DNA from: Planctomycetaceae bacterium
Lineage (GTDB): Bacteria; Planctomycetota; Planctomycetia; Planctomycetales; Planctomycetaceae
Direction of reading: 5' to 3'
Assembly: GCA_029243145.1 (NCBI GenBank)
Contig: JAQWSQ010000165.1
Span: forward strand, 1-49,432
Length of the DNA stretch: 49,432 nucleotides
Both the position numbers and the translations under genes were made by a program. Under the pieces are notes generated by a model, which was not told the origin of the DNA, did not search any database, and worked only from the letters and a program-made list of their open reading frames with translations. Numbering within the stretch: position 1 is the first letter of the stretch; each line of letters opens with the position of its first letter. Of this stretch, positions 1 through 7,345 are shown one piece after another.

Positions 1-917
1 CATGTCCCGGCTATCTCTGTCCCAACGGAGCCCGCATCTCGGCGGGGCAGATTGTTGAGAAAGCGGCCGCCGAAACGGGATCACTCGAAATTCGAACTCA
101 TGTTGAAGTCGAAAAATTCGAGCGACAGGGAGAATCAATTGCCGGCGTGAGAATTGTTGATCGTGATTCGGGCGCGCAGCATGTGGTCACCGCCAAAAGA
201 TATGTTCTCGCTGCCGGAGCCATTGGCTCCCCCGCAATTCTATTACGATCTGGTTGTGATCATCCATTGATCGGGCGGAATTACATGATGCATCTTTCGC
301 CCATCGTGGTTGGTTTGTTCCTGAAACGAACAGGTGCCGAGTCCACATTAGTGAAACAGATTGGTTTTGCCGACCATTATTTTGGTACGGACGACTACCC
401 GCATAAGCTGGGGTTGGTTCAATCCTTGCCGGTTCCCGGACCATTGATGATCGCCAAGAGCGCGCCAAAATGGTTGCCCAAAGCGGCCATCAATACATTG
501 CGGAAACGCATGTTGCCGATGGCGGGAATTATCGAAGACCTACCAAATCCCGAGAATCGAGTCACTCTGAAAGAGAATGGGCAAATTGGATTATCACATC
601 GGTATTCCGATTACGACTTTGAACGAGGCAAAGTGCTGACCCGTTTGATGGTGGAGATTCTTAAAGGGGGGGGAGCGGCTTACTGCCTGACGAAATCGTT
701 TCCTTCTGCCGAACATGTGGCCCATCAATGCGGGACATTACGATTCGGAACTCATCGTGAGCATGCGGTGGCTGATAAAAGTGGTCGATTATTTGATCAC
801 CCTGAAGTGTTTGTGGCCGATGGGAGCCTGTTTCCGACTTCTTTGGGAGTCGGGCCGGCCCTCACCATCATGGCAAATGCACTCCGAATAGCGGATACTG
901 TGATCGACGAAATTTGA
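1..917 (+). CDS. GMC-family oxidoreductase, C-terminal part (5' end outside window)
   Basis: The reading frame is open from base 3 to the stop at 915-917, so the gene starts upstream of the window. The visible ~304 residues match the C-terminal half of FAD-dependent glucose-methanol-choline (GMC) oxidoreductases. There is a CGTLRFGTHREH segment that corresponds to the family's conserved His-containing CGT.RMG region, and a closing DGSLFPTS...GPALTIMANALRIAD segment typical of the FAD-contacting GMC_oxred_C end. The FAD-binding N-terminus is not in view. GMC enzymes oxidise alcohols to aldehydes or ketones. The gene is followed on the same strand by a phosphatidylserine decarboxylase, an NAD/FAD oxidoreductase and an aminotransferase, so its substrate may be a lipid-linked or long-chain alcohol (inference). 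A GTG at 147 could be mistaken for the start, but the upstream codons continue the domain. Confidence 0.85.
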   Translation, partial: CPGYLCPNGARISAGQIVEKAAAETGSLEIRTHVEVEKFERQGESIAGVRIVDRDSGAQHVVTAKRYVLAAGAIGSPAILLRSGCDHPLIGRNYMMHLSPIVVGLFLKRTGAESTLVKQIGFADHYFGTDDYPHKLGLVQSLPVPGPLMIAKSAPKWLPKAAINTLRKRMLPMAGIIEDLPNPENRVTLKENGQIGLSHRYSDYDFERGKVLTRLMVEILKGGGAAYCLTKSFPSAEHVAHQCGTLRFGTHREHAVADKSGRLFDHPEVFVADGSLFPTSLGVGPALTIMANALRIADTVIDEI

Positions 918-1020
918 CCTCTCTACAGTTTACGTGGCAAGACAGCGACTCACAAAGAAACCACCATGTTACTGGGACTTGTCCCAGCCTCCCAGTTTTC
1001 CTGACACTAACTTTCATACT

Positions 1021-1908
1021 ATGCAACAACCTTCGCCGACAGAAATTCGGAAAGAACAGCGCAAACAAGCCCGCGGCATTCACGGCGGACGTTTGAAAAT
1101 GTTGATCGCTTGGTTGGGAGTGACGCTCTCTCGCTTGCCGATCCCTTCTCGCAGTTTGCGCGGAAAATTGTTCCGTTCAGTCTTTGGGCAAAAATACGAC
1201 TCGCTGAACGAAGAGGAAGCCGAGTTTCCGATTGAAGAATATCCGACTTTGAATGCAGTCTTCACACGCGGGTTGAAACCGGAATTCCGACCAATCCCTG
1301 AAACGGATTCGCAATATCTCGTTCCGTGTGACTGCCGAGTGCAAGAGACGGGGCTGATAGACGGTGAAACGATTCTGACCGCGAAAGGGATCGATTACAC
1401 GTTGTCTTCACTCTGTCCCGAAATGGACATCGACCCGTATCAAAATGGTCGATACGCAATCTTGTTTCTGTCACCCGCCGACTGTCATCGAGTGTTCAGT
1501 CCGCAGGCCGGACTTGTCGAAGAAGCGATGCACATTCCCGGCTCGCGATTGTTGGTCCATCCTCCTTTTCAGCGGAAAGAATTCCCGACATTTACCTTGA
1601 ACGAACGCATGGTCTTTCGGATTGAAACACCGTTGGGCTCCTGTCTGGTGATCATGGTCGCGGGTTGGGGAGTAGGAGACATCACATTACCCTGGGATCC
1701 CGAGTTTCGTTGTTCCTCGCGAAATATCACTCGAAAACAGTATGATGAACCGACCCAACTTGAGCGTTGCGGTTGGTTGGCGACATTCAATCTCGGCTCC
1801 ACCGCGATTGTGATCATAGAGCCGAACGATAACAGCGAAGTACTGGTCTCGGAAGATGAAAAGCTGAAGTACGGCCAACCCTTGTTTGATTTTCCACTCT
1901 CTCGATAA
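1021..1908 (+). CDS. psd: Phosphatidylserine decarboxylase proenzyme
   Basis: This pyruvoyl-dependent decarboxylase of the inner membrane converts phosphatidylserine to phosphatidylethanolamine. From the ATG at 1021 it is 295 residues, the usual length for the long bacterial class. Visible hallmarks are the LGST self-cleavage motif at residues 258-261 (cleavage between Gly259 and Ser260, with Ser becoming the pyruvoyl group), the ADCHRVFSP segment with the conserved His, and the upstream PCDCRV stretch with the conserved Asp. A hydrophobic, basic segment near residues 24-40 fits membrane association. A GTG at 934 would add 29 residues of unrelated composition, so I prefer 1021, although it has no Shine-Dalgarno sequence. 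It lies 27 bp before the NAD/FAD protein in what looks like one transcription unit, so it could serve that pathway rather than bulk PE synthesis. Confidence 0.9.
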   Translation: MQQPSPTEIRKEQRKQARGIHGGRLKMLIAWLGVTLSRLPIPSRSLRGKLFRSVFGQKYDSLNEEEAEFPIEEYPTLNAVFTRGLKPEFRPIPETDSQYLVPCDCRVQETGLIDGETILTAKGIDYTLSSLCPEMDIDPYQNGRYAILFLSPADCHRVFSPQAGLVEEAMHIPGSRLLVHPPFQRKEFPTFTLNERMVFRIETPLGSCLVIMVAGWGVGDITLPWDPEFRCSSRNITRKQYDEPTQLERCGWLATFNLGSTAIVIIEPNDNSEVLVSEDEKLKYGQPLFDFPLSR

Positions 1909-1935
1909 CAGCGTCTTACGAACATTGTCTGAATC

Positions 1936-3723
1936 ATGGATAGCAAGCCTCTGCTACTGATCGTCGATTGTGGCAATCCGTCGGTCATCGATTATACCAT
2001 TCACGCGGCCAAGTCGAATGATCGGCGTATCGTGGTGGTGACTCATCCCGTCATTGATGAGAAAATCGAAGAGGCTCACGAGACCTGTCCCATCTATGAC
2101 TTTAATTTAGAGAAATACGAAGAACTTCGTGAAGATGTACAGCTCGAACAAGTCGTCGTCTTTCTGGGGGAAGAGTATGGCAAGCGAACCCGGAAGGTCA
2201 TGAAGACGGTTTCGACCATTGTTCAGAACACTCCGCCAAAATCAGTGGCCGTTGTTAGTTCTTTTCGAGTTCATTTTGATGACCCCGAAGCGATCAAGCT
2301 CGAAGATGCCATTCGCGGTCACTTCGCCGAGTCTTCAGCACGTCTTACCGTTTTTCGCCCGGGTATTCTGCTGGGGAAATCTTCACGAGCCGAACGCGAG
2401 TTCCGTCAATTAGCGCCTTTATATCCGTTAGTGTCACAGAGATTGCGTAGCACAATCCTTGAGGGCGACGTTTTGTTTCAAGCCATCGAGACAGAATTAA
2501 GTCAGCCTTCAACACGACGCAATCGGACCTTCACGCTATTTGGTAAGAATGAGCGGTGGCGAGATGTCCTCAAGCGGTATCGGAAGCCGACTTGGTATCA
2601 TCGGTATCGAGAAGGACTCGCCTGGATCGGTGGTGTGCTACAGTTTGGCCAATTGGCGGCATTGATCTTTCAATTATTCCAATGGTTCTCTCCCAGACTG
2701 CGATATTGGAACTTCGATACCCTCACAATCAAATCAGAACGTGAGTTGCTCGAACTCTGTAATCCATACAGCGATCAGTTTTTGAAAATCGTCGGCTATA
2801 ATAACGGCGTGGTTCATTTCGGGCATCAACACCCCGGAAAGACGGTCGTCTCTACGATTGGTTGCCAACGAATTGAATTTGTCGAAGAGAACATCGTCAA
2901 ATTGGATAACGGCGTTTTATTGAAGCAGGTGATCGAGGCTCTTCGCCCGCGCGGAAAAGAGATGTTCGTCATCCCCAATTACTCTTATGTCAGTATGGGG
3001 ACCGCCTTTTTTGTGCCCATTCATGGCTCGGCCGCCGAGTACACGACCGTTGGTGAAACCATCGAAAAAGTGGTTCTGTACGATCCTGAAATCGACCGAA
3101 TTCAATGCGTGAAGCGGGATAGCGACATCTTTCGCAAACACATGTATCACCAGGGAAGCCGAGTGATTTTGTTGAGATTGTATTTGCGATTCAAAGACAA
3201 GTCGCAATACTTTATGGAACGCGAAACACTCACGAATCCCGACAGCGAAAAACTAATGTCGGTCTTCCACCACCCGGAAGCATCGAACGTCGAGGTTCGC
3301 AAATCCAAAGCCGCTTCTGATGATGTTGAGCTTTACACTTACTTCACTGCCGATGATGCCAACGAAGACGCGATGATGGAGTTTCCCCGTGATAACATCG
3401 GGAAAATCTGGGACAAAATCGAAGGCAACGCGGTCTCGGCCTGGTTGTTTCACGCCTTCATGAAAGCACTCGGCTATCACACCGAACTGTTCTTTACCCC
3501 GGAAGAGTTCCCACATTTCTGGGAAACCCACAAGTCGTTACCGATTTCCAAAATTCAACTCCGGTATGTTAAAAAAGATGGCTTGCCACATTCTCCGTTC
3601 GGCGAATCCGACCGCATCTCTGCCGATGTCTTTATGGTGAAAAAACACAAAGAGACATTTGAAATTTACGTTTCAGAGAACTTTGAAAATGTCGCTCATA
3701 ATCCTGGCAAGCACAGCAATTGA
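1936..3723 (+). CDS. Bimodular oxidoreductase: NAD-epimerase-like Rossmann domain plus FAD-binding (PCMH-type) domain
   Basis: 595 residues with two recognisable modules. Residues 1 to ~220 look like an extended-SDR/NmrA-type Rossmann fold: a hydrophobic first strand (LLLIVDCGNPS), a VAVVSSFRVHF strand, then E...R...LTVFRPGILLGKSS, which resembles the E..l...ilRp..vyG region of NAD-dependent epimerases. The glycine-rich dinucleotide loop and the catalytic Tyr-x3-Lys are not evident, so this half may be degenerate. The second half carries VVSTIGC, a dipeptide-poor FAD loop, and SMGTAFFVPIHGS, which corresponds to the S.GG....THGS FAD-pyrophosphate signature of VAO/PCMH flavoproteins, with Thr replacing the second Gly. 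A hydrophobic segment (LIFQLFQWF) between the modules may sit on the membrane. It is 30 bp from the aminotransferase downstream. I do not recognise a characterised orthologue, and the substrate is unknown. Confidence 0.7.
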   Translation: MDSKPLLLIVDCGNPSVIDYTIHAAKSNDRRIVVVTHPVIDEKIEEAHETCPIYDFNLEKYEELREDVQLEQVVVFLGEEYGKRTRKVMKTVSTIVQNTPPKSVAVVSSFRVHFDDPEAIKLEDAIRGHFAESSARLTVFRPGILLGKSSRAEREFRQLAPLYPLVSQRLRSTILEGDVLFQAIETELSQPSTRRNRTFTLFGKNERWRDVLKRYRKPTWYHRYREGLAWIGGVLQFGQLAALIFQLFQWFSPRLRYWNFDTLTIKSERELLELCNPYSDQFLKIVGYNNGVVHFGHQHPGKTVVSTIGCQRIEFVEENIVKLDNGVLLKQVIEALRPRGKEMFVIPNYSYVSMGTAFFVPIHGSAAEYTTVGETIEKVVLYDPEIDRIQCVKRDSDIFRKHMYHQGSRVILLRLYLRFKDKSQYFMERETLTNPDSEKLMSVFHHPEASNVEVRKSKAASDDVELYTYFTADDANEDAMMEFPRDNIGKIWDKIEGNAVSAWLFHAFMKALGYHTELFFTPEEFPHFWETHKSLPISKIQLRYVKKDGLPHSPFGESDRISADVFMVKKHKETFEIYVSENFENVAHNPGKHSN

Positions 3724-3753
3724 TCTTCTTGAGAGACCACCCGATACACAATC

Positions 3754-5835
3754 ATGACAAAGCCTCCTCCGATACTGGATACTTGCCGAGAATTGATCGA
3801 CAAACAGATTCCGAATCTGTTTCGTTTGTATCTCAATCCGTACGTTGCTCAAGCCTGTGTCTGTCTTGAAGCGATCCTCAAGCAGACTTGGTCCTCTTCT
3901 TACACCGCCGAAGAACGACTTCCCACATACCTGGGAAACGCGTTTGAAGAGGTTTTAAGCGGAGCGTGTAAGCTGGCTCGTTATGAAACCGAGTGTCGGG
4001 GAACGTCACAACGTGGTTTGATTCTCGATCCCGCCGGTCGATTGAAATACTTTGAGAGTATCTCGATTGGTGAAAATCAAATCACATTAATTCCCGACAT
4101 TGTTGTTCTCTCCGGTCCAGATGTCGGCGAGCAGGTCAAACAGCTAGCAGATCAAAATTTCGGATTTGTTGTCATCTTGCCGGAAGCATTACCGGATCAA
4201 TCGGTTTGGGAATCGGCTCTCGCCAATCGATTACAGATTGTTTGTCTCGACCGGGATTTATGGTTAGACAGCGATCGTGACGCCAAGTGGCGAACCGGGT
4301 TGAGTCCTGATGTCGTCGTGTTTGATGAATCGTTCGTCAATCAAGATGTGCCTTTTAGCGCGATGACGGCTCGATCTGATGTCTACGGCCGCTGGATGCA
4401 GCCGGGAACTTCGACATTTCACTCGACGACCTACCAGCCCAACAGTATTTCCACACTTCATCTCGTGAACTCATTGACGGCGGCTTGTCCCGATTTCATC
4501 GCTGGGATCCAATCAGCACTCGATCAAGCTCGCAGAGATTTAGCATTCCGCAGTGATACCTTTGCCGCGTTATTCAGTCCTTCATTGCGAAAAGCGATCC
4601 GCACACTCGATTTTAACCAGGAGCAAGTGATTGCTCAGGGACACAACGTGATGATCGGTCAGCGTTGTTTTTTTGATGGTGTTGCGGGCGTCGCGTGTTC
4701 GATTCGCGGCCATAATCCTCCGACTTATGTTTCGGAACTGGAAACGGGTGATTCCCCGAAAGAAGCTCGCGAATATGTGTCGCGGAAATTGGCATCGTTG
4801 AGCGGACTCGACCATCACATTCCCGGAGTAAGTGGTGGAGGTGCGGTTGAGACGGCGCTGAAACTCGGCCTGGCGGCTCAGTTCCCGAAAAAATACGTGC
4901 TGGCATTTCAAGGAGGGTTCGGTGGCAAAACATTGCTCGCCCTCACAGGAACCGCCAATCCGAAATACAAAGCCCATCTGGGAACACTCTACGAAGATGT
5001 CATCTATATCGATCCCTTCGCCAGCGATGTTTGCGAAACGGTTGACAAAATTCTCGACGAATATTCAATTGCCATCGTCCAGTTTGAGTTGGTTCAGGGA
5101 GTGGGGGGTGTTGTCTCTCTGCCTGATCCATTGATTGCTCATCTACAAAACAAGCGAGATGAACACGACTATTTGATCTTCGTCGATGAAGTGCAGACCG
5201 GCATGTTTCGTACGGGGCCTTTTCTCCATTCTGCCGATCGCGGCGTCGCTCCCGACTTGGTCTCCACCGGCAAAGCGACTTCGGACATGATGTTTCCGTT
5301 CGCGTTCACACTCTTCAGCGACAGGGTGAAACAGAAGCTGGAAGCACAGCAATCCGATTTAGTTCCGGCACTCGATTCACTCTATGACTATGATCTCGGT
5401 TATCAAACGGTCGCGAATACGTTTCATCATGCTGAAGCAAACAAGTTAAGTGAACGGGTTCGTGATGCGGGGCAACTCTTTTCTGAAAAGCTGCATGAGG
5501 CACTCGATGATTGCCCGGCTGTGGCAGACGTTCGAGTCTTCGGGCTACTGTTGGCCATAGAATTAAAACGGACCGGTTGGTTGAGGTCTCGGTTGCAGAA
5601 AATGCTGTTCCGTTTCTATTTTGTCGGCCTCTTGCAAGATCGTGAGTTACCGATGATCATGGGGTTCTGTCAGTATAAACCGTATATCATGAAATTTACG
5701 CCGCCACTGTCGGTCACGGATGACGAGATCGAACAAATTGCCAACACCTTGAGACGAGTCTTCAATCGTCCTTTGCCCATCCTGATTGCCAAAGCCGTTA
5801 AACTGATTGTTGCCGCCAAACTTCGTCGCAAATAA
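3754..5835 (+). CDS. Double-length class III aminotransferase with degenerate N-terminal copy
   Basis: 693 residues, about 250 longer than a normal class III PLP aminotransferase. The C-terminal ~410 residues form the enzyme: SGGGAVETALKLGL (phosphate-binding and SG.EA region), VDEVQTG with the PLP-pyridine Asp478, and PDLVSTGKAT with the expected Schiff-base Lys507. The usual Y-H-G-x-T stacking motif reads GGFGGKT here. The N-terminal ~280 residues contain PDVVVFDE...VPFSAM...RSD. This aligns without gaps to PDLVSTGK...FPFAF...FSD around Lys507 and places Glu192 where the lysine should be. That is followed by STFHSTTYQPN, which resembles the conserved C-terminal T-x-x-x-N part of the fold. 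I infer a tandem duplication in which the first copy is catalytically dead. It sits 30 bp after the NAD/FAD gene and 23 bp before a membrane protein. Its amino acceptor is probably an aldehyde or ketone made by its neighbours. Confidence 0.8.
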   Translation: MTKPPPILDTCRELIDKQIPNLFRLYLNPYVAQACVCLEAILKQTWSSSYTAEERLPTYLGNAFEEVLSGACKLARYETECRGTSQRGLILDPAGRLKYFESISIGENQITLIPDIVVLSGPDVGEQVKQLADQNFGFVVILPEALPDQSVWESALANRLQIVCLDRDLWLDSDRDAKWRTGLSPDVVVFDESFVNQDVPFSAMTARSDVYGRWMQPGTSTFHSTTYQPNSISTLHLVNSLTAACPDFIAGIQSALDQARRDLAFRSDTFAALFSPSLRKAIRTLDFNQEQVIAQGHNVMIGQRCFFDGVAGVACSIRGHNPPTYVSELETGDSPKEAREYVSRKLASLSGLDHHIPGVSGGGAVETALKLGLAAQFPKKYVLAFQGGFGGKTLLALTGTANPKYKAHLGTLYEDVIYIDPFASDVCETVDKILDEYSIAIVQFELVQGVGGVVSLPDPLIAHLQNKRDEHDYLIFVDEVQTGMFRTGPFLHSADRGVAPDLVSTGKATSDMMFPFAFTLFSDRVKQKLEAQQSDLVPALDSLYDYDLGYQTVANTFHHAEANKLSERVRDAGQLFSEKLHEALDDCPAVADVRVFGLLLAIELKRTGWLRSRLQKMLFRFYFVGLLQDRELPMIMGFCQYKPYIMKFTPPLSVTDDEIEQIANTLRRVFNRPLPILIAKAVKLIVAAKLRRK

Positions 5836-5858
5836 TACCTACAAAATCGCCCAAGATC

Positions 5859-6395
5859 ATGAATATTCTCAACATCAATTTTGAAGAACTCTACCAACGG
5901 CACCTGTGTCGGCATTCACAGTTCGGCTTGAATGTTGGCCACTTGGGTTCTGTCTTTGCCGTCTATTTTGGTTTGTGTGCGATTGTTTGGGAGATCACGA
6001 CTCTCTTCGTGGGCTATGCATATCCCCCCGCATACATCATTGTCGGATTGGTGACTCCCTACATGTTGGTGGTGCTGTTTAATGTGCCTTTTAAAGTCTG
6101 GCTTTCGACATTGGCGATGGTGGCGATCATCGTTTCGGCGGCCGTATTTCTTTGCCCGCTGATATCCTTGCTGGGTGGGTTGGCCAGCTTTACGATTGTT
6201 CTGTATGTCGTGTTGATTCTTGCCGCCCACAAGTATCAGAACTGGGCACATCAGTTTTATCATAAAGAACGAGACATGGCGGCGTTCAAAGAGAAGTACC
6301 AAAAAGGGCTCGTGCTGTTTCTTCTGTTGGCTGTTTACGAATTGCCGATCTTGCTCAATTATCTGGTCTGGAACAAATCCGACTGGACGAACTGA
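5859..6395 (+). CDS. Small multi-pass membrane protein, possibly Mpo1/DUF962-like
   Basis: 178 residues with about five hydrophobic segments (roughly residues 28-50, 55-75, 80-98, 100-122 and 148-168). A polar N-terminus contains YQRHLCRHS..LN..HLG, and a basic loop contains NWAHQFYHKERD. The spacing of His, Asn, His and Gly resembles the Y..H....N...H..G pattern of the Mpo1-like (DUF962) family, whose yeast member oxidises 2-hydroxy fatty acids. The second loop (W..QFYH) resembles that family's W..QF.GH segment. This is a similarity by eye only. It is the last gene of the 1-6395 run, 23 bp after the aminotransferase, and the only integral membrane protein there, which supports a membrane-located or lipid substrate. 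The start at 5859 has no Shine-Dalgarno sequence, like its neighbours. Confidence 0.6.
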   Translation: MNILNINFEELYQRHLCRHSQFGLNVGHLGSVFAVYFGLCAIVWEITTLFVGYAYPPAYIIVGLVTPYMLVVLFNVPFKVWLSTLAMVAIIVSAAVFLCPLISLLGGLASFTIVLYVVLILAAHKYQNWAHQFYHKERDMAAFKEKYQKGLVLFLLLAVYELPILLNYLVWNKSDWTN

Positions 6396-6449
6396 CGAAG
6401 CTGGGTCGATGGTGATTTGCGTTTGATCAATCGAGCAGTTGCTGTTTCA

Positions 6450-6540
6450 GGGTGGCTGGGGCGTGAAAAGACAATGATGAACGATGCCTGTCATTTAAAA
6501 GTTGTCCGCCTGAATTTTATGTGAACTTACATAGCCCCAG
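6450..6540 (+). repeat. Left REP-like element flanking the RAYT gene
   Basis: gggtggctggggcg at 6450-6463 is the exact reverse complement of 7295-7308 on the other side of the transposase gene. Inside it, ctggggc (6456-6462) can pair with gccccag (6534-6540), so this arm can fold into a long hairpin ending in catagccccag (6530-6540). The same words recur at 36435-36635. Confidence 0.75.
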
Positions 6541-6658
6541 AATTGTGGTGAAAACTTACAGTTGAAGGTTTTTCCGAGTGTCTTTCGATCATGCATCTGG
6601 GCTTTATCAGATATTCAAAGTCCAGAGAGCTGTCTTTTCATGTTTCCCGGACAAGGAT

Positions 6659-7246
6659 ATGACAGTAGACATGGCCCCAGATTATTCTCAAAAACGACGC
6701 CGAAAAAACTACAATGAACCAGGCCACGCTCACGAATTAACATTTTCTTGTTATCAAAACTATCCATTTCTCTCCAAAAAGAGAACGTGTCAATGGTTGG
6801 TCGATGCAATCACTGATGCGCGTAAGAAGATGGGTTTTGATGTGTGGGCTTGGGTATTCATGCCCGATCATGTCCATCTCATAGTGCATCCTCGCCGTGA
6901 AATTTATGACATATCAATCATTCGCAAGCAGATCAAAGAGCCAGTTGCTCAAAACGCAATCAAATGGATGAAAGGGAATTCTCCCGAATGGTTGAAGAAA
7001 ATAGAACGCACGAGGGGCAATCGGAAAGAATATTTGTTCTGGCAGTCAGGCGGCGGCTATGATCGAAATATAATTGATTCAAAAACATTAGCTTTCATGA
7101 TGGAATACATTCATCTGAATCCTGTTAGAAAAAAACTTGTGGAACACTCGCAAGATTGGAAATGGTCCAGTGCAGCTTGGTTTTATGATCAAACTGATGT
7201 TCCATTGATTCCCGATGAGATTCCACCAGAATGGTTGATGGAGTGA
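6659..7246 (+). CDS. REP-associated tyrosine transposase (RAYT, Y1/IS200-like HUH fold)
   Basis: About 195 residues, a single-strand DNA transposase of the TnpA_REP type. It shows the HUH metal site (PDHVHLIVHP) and the YIHLNPVR segment with the presumed nucleophilic tyrosine, followed by the usual closing W.WSS. A basic N-terminus (QKRRRKNY) precedes the first strand. The ATGs at 6659 and 6671 are both possible starts. The frame is open back to a GTG at 6578, but those codons look unrelated. The gene is AT-richer than its neighbours and stands alone between a perfect 14-bp inverted repeat (6450-6463 and 7295-7308), which fits the known association of RAYT genes with flanking palindromic REP sequences. 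In that model the protein recognises and moves these repeats instead of acting as a classical insertion sequence. Confidence 0.88.
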   Translation: MTVDMAPDYSQKRRRKNYNEPGHAHELTFSCYQNYPFLSKKRTCQWLVDAITDARKKMGFDVWAWVFMPDHVHLIVHPRREIYDISIIRKQIKEPVAQNAIKWMKGNSPEWLKKIERTRGNRKEYLFWQSGGGYDRNIIDSKTLAFMMEYIHLNPVRKKLVEHSQDWKWSSAAWFYDQTDVPLIPDEIPPEWLME

Positions 7247-7251
7247 TGATG

Positions 7252-7308
7252 CATCTGGGGCTGTGTACCTCGGGGGAGTTGTTACCTCTGTCAGCGCCCC
7301 AGCCACCC
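7252..7308 (+). repeat. Right REP-like element flanking the RAYT gene
   Basis: catctggggct (7252-7262) and cgccccagccaccc (7295-7308) face each other. ctggggc at 7255-7261 can pair with gccccag at 7296-7302, giving a 7-bp stem. The 7295-7308 word is the perfect inverse of 6450-6463, and with two further bases (ga) it is identical to 36622-36637. The element lies between the RAYT stop and the next gene's start at 7346. Confidence 0.75.
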
Positions 7309-7345
7309 GAGAATGCGTCCATTGGTATGAGGGCTCCAAGTCTAA

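Noticed and set aside
934-1020. N-terminal extension of the decarboxylase from GTG 934
   Set aside because: The 29 extra residues look random and start 17 bp after the previous stop without a ribosome site. ATG 1021 matches the family.
6396-7345. Complete insertion sequence
   Set aside because: The inverted repeats, single HUH gene and orphan copy fit the RAYT/REP pattern. There is no target duplication or second IS gene.
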